Of a DNA stretch of 64,000 nucleotides, positions 17,279 through 26,353 are shown piece by piece. The DNA is from Paracoccus methylovorus (GTDB taxonomy: Bacteria > Pseudomonadota > Alphaproteobacteria > Rhodobacterales > Rhodobacteraceae). Under the pieces are notes generated by a model. That model did not search any database and had not been told where the DNA came from. It saw nothing but the letters and a program-made list of their open reading frames with translations. Made by a program: the position numbers and the translations under genes. The stretch lies in NCBI RefSeq assembly GCF_016919705.1, contig NZ_CP070371.1:277501-341500 (forward strand), in the 5' to 3' direction. The stretch's first letter is position 1. Each line of letters opens with the position of its first letter.

Positions 17279-17281
17279 GAT

Positions 17282-18226
17282 TCAATATTCCTCGGTGTTG
17301 TTGACAAGGGTGATGGTCGCCATGCGCGCCGGGCTGGACCCGCGCGCCGCCTGCCAGTCGAAGCTGGCCTGAATGCCCTGCGGCCCGCTGATCTCGACGC
17401 GCGGGCGGGGCAGATAGACGGCGTGGGCGGTGACGGTCAGGCTTTCGCCGGATGCCAGCGTGTAGGCGAATTCCAACTCGCACGGCCCGCCCGCGATGGT
17501 CTGGTTCATCAGCACCATATCGGCAAAGCGGACCTCGATCTGGCCGGTCAGCGCGGCGATGGAGGGGTCCGCGCCGTCGATCATGCCGTCGGCTCGAATG
17601 GTCTCGATCCGGTCGAGGTTGTTGGCATAGGTGATCTGGGCCGAGATCACATTGCCCAGCGCTGCGCCATTACGCGCGATGGCGCCATTGAAATGCCCGA
17701 AGCGGATCAGGTCGAGATCGGTGGGCGTGCCGGCCTGCGTCGTGCCGTTGACCGTCTCGCCCTGCGCCACAAGCTGGGCGCTGGCGGTCAGCAGCCCCGA
17801 ACGCTGCATGGTCCAGCTGAGCTGATTGACCATGACGCCGGAATACATGGCAAAGCGCGGCACCTCCGGCATGCCGGTCTCGATCGCCATCGACGGCAGG
17901 GTCCAGTTGCCTGAGCGGAACTCATGCGTATAGGGTCCCGGCGCGGTTCCGGTCGTGACTGGCGCCCCGAACGCGGCCTTCAGCCAGAAGCCGAAACCCT
18001 CGGCATCGATGGGGATGGTCAGATCGCCATCCGCGGTGATCGCGTCCTTGACCGGCGCCAGCGGGTCGCGGCCATAGCCCAGCAGCTCGGACGAGAGCAG
18101 CGGCTGTTCGGCGCTCAGCGTCGAGGATGCGAAGGGCAGGCGGGTGAAGCCGCTGACGGGGGCGGTGCCATAAACAGTCTCGAACGCAGCCGCGAGTTGC
18201 GACCGCGCACCTTGGGCGCGTGCCAT
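17282..18226 (-). CDS. Major tail tube protein
   Basis: 314 aa. The pattern MARAQGARSQLAAAFETVYG...FTRLPFASSTLSAEQPLL, then SELLGYGRDP, is typical of siphophage tube proteins of this Rhodobacterales group. The C-terminal third (ESLTVTAHAVYLPRPRVEIS) is beta-rich. Its ring polymer forms the tail lumen. The element 2 copy matches closely up to MQRSG and is then cut by a deletion, which confirms the start and frame. Confidence 0.85.
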   Translation of the reverse strand: MARAQGARSQLAAAFETVYGTAPVSGFTRLPFASSTLSAEQPLLSSELLGYGRDPLAPVKDAITADGDLTIPIDAEGFGFWLKAAFGAPVTTGTAPGPYTHEFRSGNWTLPSMAIETGMPEVPRFAMYSGVMVNQLSWTMQRSGLLTASAQLVAQGETVNGTTQAGTPTDLDLIRFGHFNGAIARNGAALGNVISAQITYANNLDRIETIRADGMIDGADPSIAALTGQIEVRFADMVLMNQTIAGGPCELEFAYTLASGESLTVTAHAVYLPRPRVEISGPQGIQASFDWQAARGSSPARMATITLVNNTEEY

Positions 18227-18269
18227 GGAAGGTTCCTTTCTATGGAAGCGATCCCGTGCCGGGACCGGG

Positions 18270-19001
18270 TCAGTGCAATGGCGGCTTGACCAGCGCGGCC
18301 AGCCTGGTGAGGCCCTTGGCGGTCACCCGCACCTGCTCGGTGACCTTTTCCGAAACATCGGCGCGCAAGACAGTGGTGATCCCGTGCTCGAGCAGGCTGG
18401 TCGCGGTCTTGCTGTGGTAGCCGAGAAAGCTCGCGCCGCCGGGGCGTTTGTAGATCCAGCCATTTTCCTGCAGCCAGAGAAACAGGTCTTTCGGGCGCAT
18501 CTGCAAAAGCTTGGCGGCGTTGGTGATGCAGAATGACCCATCCGCCTGCGCGATCCGGTCCAGCTTCTCCTGTGCGGGCAGCAGCGCCTGCACTTTCTCT
18601 TGCAGGGCCACATGCTGTTCGCTGTAGCTGAGTAGCAGCGCCCGCAGCTGCGCCGGGTCGTTGAGGTCGGTGGCCGGGGCGCGGGCCACTTGCTCTTCCA
18701 GTTCCTGCCAGCGGTCGACCAGCCTTGCGGTGAACTCGGGCGAGAGCTGCGCCACGACAATGATGCTGTCGCGTTTCTCGAGCCGATAGACGGAAGTCGT
18801 GCGCAGACGGCCCAATGCATCCATATCCTGTTCATCCCCCATTGGGGGTTGGACGATGACACCGCGTGCGGCCAGCCGCTCAATGGATTGCTTTACCTTG
18901 TCATGGCGGCTTTCGAGAAGCTCGGTGATTTCGCGCGAAGACATGGTGAGCGGGCTGGCTTCCTGCGGGCCGGCTGGCAGATGCGAGATCATGGTGCTCA
19001 T
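18270..19001 (-). CDS. Rha-family antirepressor-like regulatory protein
   Basis: 243 aa from ATG 19001, preceded by AGGAG. The N-terminal part LTMSSREITELLESRHDKVK then SVYRLEKRDSIIVVAQLSPE is the Rha/AntA-type DNA-binding fold; the C-terminal half (LLQMRPKDLFLWLQENGWIY...KTATSLLEHGITT) is a KilA-C/ANT-like domain. Such proteins antagonise phage repressors or control late entry. The gene is a passenger in the late tail operon: in element 2 the tube and DUF3168 genes are adjacent, without it. A long palindrome lies 82 bp upstream. Confidence 0.82.
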   Translation of the reverse strand: MSTMISHLPAGPQEASPLTMSSREITELLESRHDKVKQSIERLAARGVIVQPPMGDEQDMDALGRLRTTSVYRLEKRDSIIVVAQLSPEFTARLVDRWQELEEQVARAPATDLNDPAQLRALLLSYSEQHVALQEKVQALLPAQEKLDRIAQADGSFCITNAAKLLQMRPKDLFLWLQENGWIYKRPGGASFLGYHSKTATSLLEHGITTVLRADVSEKVTEQVRVTAKGLTRLAALVKPPLH

Positions 19002-19082
19002 TTCTTTCTCCTGATATTCGATGCGGACAGGGGATTCGGGCCGAATCAGACAGGCACATCCGCCCGACCGGCGGCGCGGCGC

Positions 19083-19118
19083 GGACCGGCGCGGCAAGGC
19101 CGGATGCCGCGCCGGTCC
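19083..19118. repeat. Long palindrome, copy A
   Basis: GGACCGGCGCGGC, 10 nt, GCCGCGCCGGTCC: a perfect 13-bp inverted repeat, 82 bp upstream of the rha-like gene. The same arms occur at 34074-34109 and 36228-36259. Just to the left is another GACCGGCGGCGCGG, also present beside copy B, so the conserved unit is longer than the palindrome. It could be an operator, an attenuator hairpin or a REP-like element. Confidence 0.75.
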
Positions 19119-19133
19119 TGCTTTGTTCGCATC

Positions 19134-19562
19134 TCAACCCAGCGGATCGTTGCTGGTGTAATGCAGGGTGAGGATCAGCACCGCCGCCTTGATGGACGGG
19201 GCGCCCTCGACCGCCAGATCGGCAGGTTCGGGCGCGTCGGTCTCGATCCAGTCGCAAAGCCCGCCCAGTGTCCGGTCGGCGGCGATCACTTGCCCGACCC
19301 GTTCAGCCAGCGCGTCAAACGCCAGCTCCAGACCGGAGGATCCGCGAATGAAGACATCGACCTCGGCCCGGTGCTGCCAGTGATAGCGCAGCGGCGACAG
19401 CGTCACCTCCGCCTCGCCCGGCGTGCCGTCGCGCAAGATCAGCAGCCCGGCAGCAGGGATGCGCTCGGGCAGGACCTCATTGCGCAGGACGATGGTGCCG
19501 CCGCCGATGCCCTGCAGGAGGGTGAACAGGGACGACAGAACCTGTTCGCGCCTGGTGGTCAT
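19134..19562 (-). CDS. DUF3168-family tail completion protein
   Basis: 142 aa. The features QVLSSLFTLLQGIGGGTIVL, NEVLPERIPAAGLLILRDG and YHWQHRAEVDVFIRG are typical of DUF3168 proteins, counterparts of tail-terminator/neck proteins in siphophages. It overlaps the upstream gene by 4 nt. The element 2 homologue is at 60806-61228. Confidence 0.82.
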   Translation of the reverse strand: MTTRREQVLSSLFTLLQGIGGGTIVLRNEVLPERIPAAGLLILRDGTPGEAEVTLSPLRYHWQHRAEVDVFIRGSSGLELAFDALAERVGQVIAADRTLGGLCDWIETDAPEPADLAVEGAPSIKAAVLILTLHYTSNDPLG

Positions 19563-21235
19563 GTGCGTTCCCAGCGAGAGACGATTGCGCCCGGCAGGGA
19601 TGCCAGAGCGGCATTGGCCGGCTTCTCAAGATCCAGCCGCTTCTTCAGCCTGACCTGCGGCACCAGCAGAAAGATCGGCACCGAGGCGAGGCCGCGCCCG
19701 GTTCTGGACCGGGACACGGCCGCCCGACCGTGCTTGGTCAGCCGCGCCTCGGCGACCAGCAGGCTGGGGCCGGTTCGGCGATAGACGAAGATCAGCCGCA
19801 GCCCGGTGCGCGCCTCCCATTCGCCCGGCGTCGGGCGCTTGCCGCTGCGGCTTTTCCCGGCCGCCTCAAGCGGGATGGCCTGCCAGAACCCGTCGTTTGA
19901 GCGGATCAGCGGCCCGGTATCATGGGCGTTCACGATCACCGGGGCGCGGGTCCAGACCATGCTGGCCGCATTCATGCTGTGGCGCCCCTTTGGCCAGATC
20001 TCCGAGCGGATGGTGCGGGCCAGCCGCTGGCCGAGGCCGGCGCCGGTGATCTGCCCCCGCCATGCGGCCTTGACCACGCTGCCGAGGATCGCCGGGAAGT
20101 CTCCGGTGCTGTGGTAGCCCGCCGAACGCATGCCCATGGCGAAACCCGCGATCTCCATATCGGGCATGGCGGAGGTGTTGACGCCGGCGCGCTCGACGGC
20201 ATGGCGGGCCAGGTCCATCAGGCTGCGGAACGCGAACTCCCGCGATTGCGGCGATACCGCATGCAGCGAAGGTGCCGCCCGGTGCATGATCGCATCGGCA
20301 ACGGCATCGCGATAGGCGGCATCGCCGGTGCCGCGGGCCTGCGCCGGGGCCAGCTCAATCGTGCGGCCCAGCGGGTTTGCATCGCCCAGGGCGTCGAGGA
20401 CCGCCTCGCGGGCCGCATTGATCGAGACGCCGCGCGCGATCAGGTCGTTGGCAAGGTCAGAGCCCAGATCATGCCGGGCGCAGAGCGTCATGATGGTGCT
20501 GACCCGGCTGCGTTCTTCCGCGCGGATGCTTTCCGCGTCGGGCGCGGGCACGGCCGGGGCCGCTTGCGGGATGGCAGGGGTTTGCGCGGGGGCAGGGGCG
20601 TTGCGGGTTTCATCAGCACCCGCCGCAATGGTGTCTTCAGGCATGTTTCGTCCTTTCGTGGTGATCGCGCAGGGGAATTGCCGGGCGTCACTCGGCCCGG
20701 TCCCGGCGCGCATGCCGGCGCCGGGATCGGCGCCGATGGCGACGGCAGAGATTTCAAGCGGCTCCCAATCGACCGCGCGATAGAGCGCGCGCTGGCCGCC
20801 ATCGGTGCGGTCGGCTTTTGCCACCCGCTCGAAGCGATGGACCCGGTATCCGACCGAGACATTGCGGATGATCCCGGATTTGATGTCGCGCCAGATCGGC
20901 TCGACCTCATCGCGCTCTGACAGGCGGATGCGGGCGAAACCGCTGCCGCCCTCGATGCGGATCGAGCCATTCTCGACCACGCCGAGAATGTCGGTCAGGC
21001 GGTGGGACGCATGCGAGTTCAGGAACGGCGCACCGGCGTTCAGGCGATCCAGCCGCATCGCGTTGGGAGACACGACCAGTTCCTCGTCGAACTCCTCGTC
21101 GCGCGCCCAGGAATAGCGCCGCACCTGCGCGCCGGTGGTCCAGAGAACCTCGAATGTGCGCGAGGCGTCATCGACGGATTGCATTGTGCCGGCCCGCCCG
21201 ATCACGGGCAGGTCGAGAATTTCCTCATTCTCCAT
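19559..21235 (-). CDS. Deletion fusion: prohead protease/capsid N-terminus joined to DUF6441
   Basis: 558 aa, apparently chimeric. Residues 1-150 form a prohead protease (LNAGAPFLNSHASHRLTDIL with the His, GIIRNVSVGYRVHRFE with the Ser). An Ala/Pro linker follows, then about 170 residues like the start of a protease-linked major capsid protein, ending in STGDFPAILGSVV. From about residue 388 the sequence is DUF6441 (AAWRGQITGAGLG to the end), the same as residues about 39-210 of the element 2 protein at 62895-63527. The rest of the capsid gene, a head-tail joining gene and the DUF6441 N-terminus are missing, so element 1 should not build heads. The junction is near 20070-20085 and is in frame. 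Confidence 0.82.
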   Translation of the reverse strand: MENEEILDLPVIGRAGTMQSVDDASRTFEVLWTTGAQVRRYSWARDEEFDEELVVSPNAMRLDRLNAGAPFLNSHASHRLTDILGVVENGSIRIEGGSGFARIRLSERDEVEPIWRDIKSGIIRNVSVGYRVHRFERVAKADRTDGGQRALYRAVDWEPLEISAVAIGADPGAGMRAGTGPSDARQFPCAITTKGRNMPEDTIAAGADETRNAPAPAQTPAIPQAAPAVPAPDAESIRAEERSRVSTIMTLCARHDLGSDLANDLIARGVSINAAREAVLDALGDANPLGRTIELAPAQARGTGDAAYRDAVADAIMHRAAPSLHAVSPQSREFAFRSLMDLARHAVERAGVNTSAMPDMEIAGFAMGMRSAGYHSTGDFPAILGSVVKAAWRGQITGAGLGQRLARTIRSEIWPKGRHSMNAASMVWTRAPVIVNAHDTGPLIRSNDGFWQAIPLEAAGKSRSGKRPTPGEWEARTGLRLIFVYRRTGPSLLVAEARLTKHGRAAVSRSRTGRGLASVPIFLLVPQVRLKKRLDLEKPANAALASLPGAIVSRWERT

Positions 21236-21246
21236 GGTGGTCTCCG

Positions 21247-22776
21247 TCAGTTATCGCCGCTGGGGGGCGCGGTCGGGTCGGTGGTCTGGACAAGGCCAGC
21301 CTTGCTGACCTTGCGCGGGTCGCTGTCGAAGACGAGGCCAGCGGCATCGGCCTTCCTGGCGAAATCGGCCCATTCGCTGAGGATTTCCTCAGGGTCATAT
21401 CCCCGCCGCGCGATCTGTTGCGGCAGGGTCGAGAAGCCTGCGCGGACCTCCAGCAGATCGGCCTGCACATCCTGCAGCGGGTTGACGCTTTCGAACTTCG
21501 GCGGCCCCCATTCGGCGAGGATCTCGATGCCATCCGGCAGCAGGCCCTGCGACTGTGCCTCCTTGATGAACCAGCGCCAGATCGGCTCGCAGAACATCGG
21601 GATCACGGTCTGCCACTGGATCTGCTCGACCATGCGGCGGAATTCGTTCAGGCCGGCGCGGGTGGAGGAAAAGTTGGCCTGCGACAGATCGCCGGTCATC
21701 ATCGCATAGGGCACCCGGAACCCCGCAGCGATGATGTGAAGCTGGGTCCGGTGCCATTCATAGACGCCCGCCGTCGAGGCAGGCTGGTTGAACTTGATGT
21801 CCTTGCCGCCGCGGGCATAGGCGATCAGGCCCGGCTCGAACTGTTCGACCCGGTTGCCCATCCCGTCCTCGATCACCGGGGCGATGGATTGCTGATCCTC
21901 ATCCGCGCCGAAGACGATGCCGACCAGACAGGCTTCGGTCTTCTTGCGCACCAGCTCGGCGGTCTGCCAGTCATCCACGTCGCGGATCGCCCGCATGGCC
22001 GGGGTGCCCCATGGCACGCCCCGGCTTTGGACCCGCTGGCGTTCGAACAGATGCGCCACGTCCTGCGCCCTGAGGCGCACCGATTCCAGGCGATGGTTGA
22101 CAATGGGGTCGTTGTGGCCGGGATGGTCCGGAAACATCCAGTAGGCGATGCGCCGGCCGTCCCGGTCGGTCTCGATCCCCTGGCTGATCCGGGTTCCATC
22201 CGCGCGGTTGTCGAAGCGTGCGCCGTCGAGGTGATCGGCCTCGCGCAGTTCGATGCGTAGACGCAGATCACGCGCGTGCGCGCCACGACGATAGCGGGCC
22301 ACGGCGAAGACCTCGCCGCCCTCGATCATCTCGCGCACGGCAAGGCAGAGAACCCCATGGAAATCCGTGTGCCCATGATCGTCGCAACGGGCGGCCCAGC
22401 GCCGCCACAGATCATCGACCTGTCTGTTCAGCGCCGGATCGGGGGTCGCGGCGCGGGGCCGGATGCCGGTGCCGACGATATTGTTGACCAGCACCTGCAC
22501 CGCCTGCGCGGCGATGGGGTTGTTGCGCACCAGATCGCGCATGCGGTCGCGCAGCGTGGCCCCGGCCGCGGCGATTTCCGCATCCGCCGCCGTGCCACCG
22601 GCTTTCCAGCCCGCCGTTCCGCGCCCCCTTGAGGCGGCCTCATATCCGCGGCGCAGGTTTGAAATCGCCACCCGCGCGGCATAGCGCCGGGCGGCAGAGC
22701 GTGGCGAAACCACCGACAAGGCAGCATCCATCAGCCCCCAGCGCACGTCCGGGGTGATCTCCTTCGGTCCTGCCAT
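21247..22776 (-). CDS. Phage portal protein (lambda family)
   Basis: 509 aa. Typical lambda-type portal features: RRYAARVAISNLRRGYEAAS, LRDRMRDLVRNNPIAAQAVQ, LVNNIVGTGIRPRA and the C-terminal crown region. It forms the dodecameric ring through which terminase packages DNA and to which the tail joins. It lies between the gpW-like gene and the protease/capsid fusion, in normal head-gene order. Confidence 0.9.
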   Translation of the reverse strand: MAGPKEITPDVRWGLMDAALSVVSPRSAARRYAARVAISNLRRGYEAASRGRGTAGWKAGGTAADAEIAAAGATLRDRMRDLVRNNPIAAQAVQVLVNNIVGTGIRPRAATPDPALNRQVDDLWRRWAARCDDHGHTDFHGVLCLAVREMIEGGEVFAVARYRRGAHARDLRLRIELREADHLDGARFDNRADGTRISQGIETDRDGRRIAYWMFPDHPGHNDPIVNHRLESVRLRAQDVAHLFERQRVQSRGVPWGTPAMRAIRDVDDWQTAELVRKKTEACLVGIVFGADEDQQSIAPVIEDGMGNRVEQFEPGLIAYARGGKDIKFNQPASTAGVYEWHRTQLHIIAAGFRVPYAMMTGDLSQANFSSTRAGLNEFRRMVEQIQWQTVIPMFCEPIWRWFIKEAQSQGLLPDGIEILAEWGPPKFESVNPLQDVQADLLEVRAGFSTLPQQIARRGYDPEEILSEWADFARKADAAGLVFDSDPRKVSKAGLVQTTDPTAPPSGDN

Positions 22777-22778
22777 GG

Positions 22779-22982
22779 TCAGCCCCTATGGAAACCGGCA
22801 AAGCCCGCCGCGGGCAAGGGACGGCCCGATCCGGCTGCCATTTCGCCCTCGATGGTGCGGATGCGGCTCAGCAGATCGGCGGCCGAGCCGTATTCAAGGG
22901 TCTTTCCATCATAGCTGACCCGCAGGGTGCCCGAGGCATAGGCCCGGCGCAGCGCGTCAAGTTCACTCTCGGTCCAGGCCAT
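22779..22982 (-). CDS. gpW-like head-tail joining protein
   Basis: 67 aa. MAWTESELDALRRAYASG, then GKTLEYGSAADLLSRIRTIE, is the usual pattern of small gpW-type head-completion proteins in lambdoid phages. The start overlaps the terminase stop by one base, and 2 nt separate it from the portal gene. Confidence 0.82.
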   Translation of the reverse strand: MAWTESELDALRRAYASGTLRVSYDGKTLEYGSAADLLSRIRTIEGEMAAGSGRPLPAAGFAGFHRG

Positions 22983-24967
22983 CAGAACCAGCTTCCTCTT
23001 TGTCTCTTGCCCAGCCAGCCCGACGGGCGGGGCGGCGGCGGTTTCAACGGTTGACGATGCGGTTGCCCGGCCGGGCGCGCATCACTCGTGCCGGGCATGA
23101 GCTGCGCGCGCAGATCGTCCCATTTGGCGCCGTCCCAGCGGTCCATGCCCATCAGCCAGGCGCAGGCGCGGGCATAGACCCGGCAGTCCAGCGCCTCGTT
23201 GCGGTCGCGGGTCTGCTGCCATTCCAGCTTCTGGAACCCCTGCCGGGTCGTGATGGTCATCAGCTGCTCGGCGGTCAGTTGCTTGGTCCATTCCGCGGTA
23301 GTGCCCTTCGGGATATGCACGAAACCGGCCGGCCAGCCGCTGCCGTTGGCCATGTCCTCGTCTGTCGGCGCGACAAGCCGCAGAAGACGATAGGTCTCGG
23401 ATTTGAACACTGCGCCTGCGACCTTCCACAGCCGCACCCCGCGCCGGAACTTGCGCCCGCCCTCGGTCACATCGACATAGCTCGGGCCGTCCACCGGGGT
23501 GGAGCGGTCAAAGCCGCCGACGCCCTTGATCGCGATCACCTGGCCGTGGCCCATCTTCCGGCACCAGCCATAGACCGCATCCGTGGTCGCGCCGTCGCCG
23601 GTGTCGATGGCCATCCGGGCCAGCGCCATGCGCGCGCCGCCAGCATGGGGCCAGGTCTCGGCCAGAAACCCGGTCAGATCGTCCCAGACCTCCTCGCGGG
23701 CCGTGTCGCCTTCCAGCACCACATGATCGACCAGCCAGGATTCAAGGTTCTCGCCCCAGCCCCAGACGTCGATCTCGATCCGGTCGCGCTGCACATCCGC
23801 GCCGGCCGTCAGGATCAGCGCGCGCTGCGGCACCTCCCCCAGATGCCAATCCTCGCGCCGCTCATAAAGGCGCTGCCAGTCCGGGGCCTCGCCGCGTTCC
23901 TGCCAGGTCTCGCCCAGCACCGTGTTCTTCAGCGTCTTCAGCGCGGCCTCGTTGCCGACCGCCTGCTCCCAATCCTGCGCGATCTTGGACCAGCTGAGCC
24001 AGCCCAGCGGCGAATAGAGGCCGCTGATGTGATATCCAGCGATCCCCGCCGCCTGCGCCCGCTCCAGCATCTCCGGCTCGGCGGTCGGCATCCATGTCGC
24101 GCCATTCGCCTCGTCCATCATCTCGGTCTTGTGGCGCTCGGCGATGGGTTCATCACAGTGTTCGCAGACATAACGCGCCGTTTCCGGCCGGCCCGGCTGC
24201 CAGCGCAGGCGTTCGAACTTCAGCCATTGCAGGCTGCCGCAATGCGGGCAGGGGACATGGTATCGCTGCTGATCGGACAGCTCGTATTCCCGCTCGATCC
24301 GCGAGAGGCCTTTCACGGTGGGCGTGGAGGCCAGAAACAACTTGCTCCGATGCCCGAAGCTGATCGTGCGCGCCTCGGCCAGCGCGATGGGATCGCCCTC
24401 GCCATCGAGGTCGCCCGGATAGGCATCCACCTCATCGAGAAACACCCAGCGCGCCGGCATCGAGCGCAGGCCGACGGCGCTGTTCGCGCCGGTCAGGATC
24501 AACTGCCCACCCGGAAACCGCTTGCCGAGGATAGTGTTGCCGCTGTCCTTCGACCGCGACGGCATCACCAGCGCCCGCAGTTCCGGGCTTTCCTCGATCA
24601 GCGGGTCGATCCGCTGCTGCGACAGGCGTTTTGCCAGATCGACGGTCGGCTGGACCGCCAGAAACGGCCCCGGCGCGCGGTGGATGCAGAAGCCGACCCA
24701 GTTGTTACCGCCTTCGGTCGCGCCCACCTGCGCAGCTTTCTGGAACACCACCCGTCGCGCCGGACTGGCCGGAGACAGCGCATCCATGATCGCGCGCATG
24801 AAGGGCGTGCGGGCGGTGCGATAGGGACCGGCCTCGCTTGCCGCGCGCGACGACAGGATCCGGTGCCGATCCGCCCATTGGCTGACCGTCAGCGCCGGGT
24901 CCGGCGCCAGACCGGCCAGCCAGGCGTTGCGGATATCCTCGGCGCCCTCGAAGTCAGCCAGCGCCAC
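22982..24967 (-). CDS. Terminase large subunit (GpA family)
   Basis: 661 aa. ATPase motifs: VVFQKAAQVGATEGGNN (Walker A variant) and WVFLDEVDAYPGDLDG (Walker B). A Cys4 zinc site is in CPHCGSL...CEHCDEP. The nuclease domain shows ILTAGADVQRDRIEIDVWG and later acidic residues. GpA-type terminases cut cos DNA and power packaging. Full length, no visible lesions. Confidence 0.92.
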   Translation of the reverse strand: MALADFEGAEDIRNAWLAGLAPDPALTVSQWADRHRILSSRAASEAGPYRTARTPFMRAIMDALSPASPARRVVFQKAAQVGATEGGNNWVGFCIHRAPGPFLAVQPTVDLAKRLSQQRIDPLIEESPELRALVMPSRSKDSGNTILGKRFPGGQLILTGANSAVGLRSMPARWVFLDEVDAYPGDLDGEGDPIALAEARTISFGHRSKLFLASTPTVKGLSRIEREYELSDQQRYHVPCPHCGSLQWLKFERLRWQPGRPETARYVCEHCDEPIAERHKTEMMDEANGATWMPTAEPEMLERAQAAGIAGYHISGLYSPLGWLSWSKIAQDWEQAVGNEAALKTLKNTVLGETWQERGEAPDWQRLYERREDWHLGEVPQRALILTAGADVQRDRIEIDVWGWGENLESWLVDHVVLEGDTAREEVWDDLTGFLAETWPHAGGARMALARMAIDTGDGATTDAVYGWCRKMGHGQVIAIKGVGGFDRSTPVDGPSYVDVTEGGRKFRRGVRLWKVAGAVFKSETYRLLRLVAPTDEDMANGSGWPAGFVHIPKGTTAEWTKQLTAEQLMTITTRQGFQKLEWQQTRDRNEALDCRVYARACAWLMGMDRWDGAKWDDLRAQLMPGTSDARPAGQPHRQPLKPPPPRPSGWLGKRQRGSWF

Positions 24968-25142
24968 GGATCATCTCCCATCGGGCCTGTCGGATCGCGC
25001 AGAGAACCGCCCCGGCGCCTTCCGCATCCGCATCCCGTTGCTCGCGGGCTTTCCTCGCTCTGATCCGCGCCATTGTCCTGTCGATCAGCAGGCCGAACGC
25101 CTGCCGACGCCGCGCCTCGGCGCGCCATTCATCGTAAGTCAA
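24954..25142 (-). CDS. Small basic protein between the terminase genes
   Basis: 62 aa, highly charged and helical (MTYDEWRAEARRRQAFGLLI, then MARIRARKAREQRDA). It overlaps both the small-terminase gene (14 nt) and the large-terminase gene (14 nt), consistent with translational coupling. I do not recognise the family. Position suggests a packaging accessory, but this is inference. Confidence 0.55.
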   Translation of the reverse strand: MTYDEWRAEARRRQAFGLLIDRTMARIRARKAREQRDADAEGAGAVLCAIRQARWEMIRGAG

Positions 25143-25767
25143 TCTTCACCTCCGCAAGATCGGCCAGGTACTGGCGCAGGTAATTGTCCAGAACCTGCTC
25201 CATCCGATGGGCATCGACGCCCAGATCGGCGGCCATGTTGGCGGCCACACGGGCCGGCCAGTTCTGCCAGGCGTCGCGTTCGCGCCGGGCCAGGTCGAAG
25301 ACCATGGAGGTGGTGCGCGCCCGGTCGACCAGCTCGCCCTTCATCCTGGCGAGCTTGACCTTGGCGGTCTGCGCCTTCAGCACCTCATTGGCCATCCGCG
25401 CGCGCAGGAACGACACCTCGCCGCCCGCGCTGGGATCGGGATCGGCGCCGGCCTCGCGCAGGGTCTCGCCCACCGACTCGATGGCGGCGCGCGGCACCGG
25501 CCTGGTCGCGGCGCTGGCGCGCGCGGTGCCGGCCGCCGTGGCGGTCCCCAGCGCCCGCGCATGAGCGCCGCGCTGCTTGGCCGGGTCGGTCTGCGCGTCC
25601 CATTGCCGGTCGGCCGTCACCGGATCGATGCTGCCATCCGGCTCGAGACTGATGCGCCCCGAGGAGATTGCCTTGCCCACCGCCGTGTGGCTGACGCCGC
25701 GATGCGCAGCATATTGACGGCGCGACATGCCCATTCCGCGTGACCCTTCCGGCTTGCGCCCAAGCAT
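25129..25767 (-). CDS. Terminase small subunit (Nu1-like)
   Basis: 212 aa. The N-terminal winged-helix-like segment MSRRQYAAHRGVSHTAVGKA is the DNA-recognition motif of phage small terminases of this type. An Ala-rich linker follows, then a helical C-terminus (EVLKAQTAKVKLARMKGELV; LARRERDAWQNWPARVAANM) for binding the large subunit. First gene of the leftward late operon; its promoter probably lies in the AT-richer 25768-25881 interval. Confidence 0.85.
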   Translation of the reverse strand: MLGRKPEGSRGMGMSRRQYAAHRGVSHTAVGKAISSGRISLEPDGSIDPVTADRQWDAQTDPAKQRGAHARALGTATAAGTARASAATRPVPRAAIESVGETLREAGADPDPSAGGEVSFLRARMANEVLKAQTAKVKLARMKGELVDRARTTSMVFDLARRERDAWQNWPARVAANMAADLGVDAHRMEQVLDNYLRQYLADLAEVKIDLR

Positions 25768-25881
25768 CTGGGCGGATTACATAAAACAATGATATTGCTG
25801 CGATTATGCTACACTTCCGGCCTGTGGTGAGCGATTCTGATGGCACGAAAACGATGCAGTTCAGACGCCGGAGAGCCCCCC

Positions 25882-26103
25882 ATGACCATGGCCATCACCA
25901 CCATCAGGATCGACTATGCCAGCCTGCCCGCCGGCTTCGACCACAGCCGCAAGGATGCGGTTGCCGAAGTGATCGAGGCCCGGCTGCGCGACAGCGGCAT
26001 CAACGCCGATGCCTCGGATGTCATCTCGCATCTGAAGATCGAACTCCCGACCTGCGGACTCGCCGCAGCCGCCACCGTGCTGGCCGATCTAGGCCTGATC
26101 TGA
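25882..26103 (+). CDS. Small phage protein of unknown function
   Basis: 73 aa from ATG 25882, with GGAGAG about 8 nt upstream (a second ATG is at 25888). It reads MTMAITTIRIDYASLPAGFD then HSRKDAVAEVIEARLRDSGI and ends ATVLADLGLI. No membrane segment; the compact alpha/beta look suggests a small folded domain. First of four rightward genes opposite the late operon; probably early or accessory. Confidence 0.6.
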   Translation: MTMAITTIRIDYASLPAGFDHSRKDAVAEVIEARLRDSGINADASDVISHLKIELPTCGLAAAATVLADLGLI

Positions 26104-26125
26104 GCGAGAAAAGGAGGCCCGCGCC

Positions 26126-26353
26126 ATGACCATCACCCCCCGCAGCAACCGTGATGCCGCGCTCACCGCCTTTCTCGGCAAGAGGGCCGAGATCGACACC
26201 ATGCTTGCCCGCCTCGCCGCTCTGAGCGACGATCATTTCAACGCCAGCCCCGACGCGGTGAACTGGGGCCATGTCGGCACGCTGGAGCATTATGCCAGCC
26301 TGCTGCGCCAGATCACCGACAGCGCCTTCGGCGAAGGGGAGCATGCAGAGTGA
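26126..26353 (+). CDS. Small phage protein of unknown function
   Basis: 75 aa, helical and acidic (RDAALTAFLGKRAEIDTMLA, then VNWGHVGTLEHYASLLRQIT). A strong AAAAGGAGG ribosome site precedes the ATG. It overlaps the next gene by 4 nt (GTGA). This size and context recur in Rhodobacterales prophages, but I cannot assign a function. Confidence 0.65.
   Translation: MTITPRSNRDAALTAFLGKRAEIDTMLARLAALSDDHFNASPDAVNWGHVGTLEHYASLLRQITDSAFGEGEHAE

Noticed and set aside
5531..25767. Gene transfer agent cluster rather than prophage
   Set aside because: Tail genes are GTA-like, but a terminase small subunit, lysis cassette, integrase, att sites and replication genes, and a duplicate copy, indicate phage.
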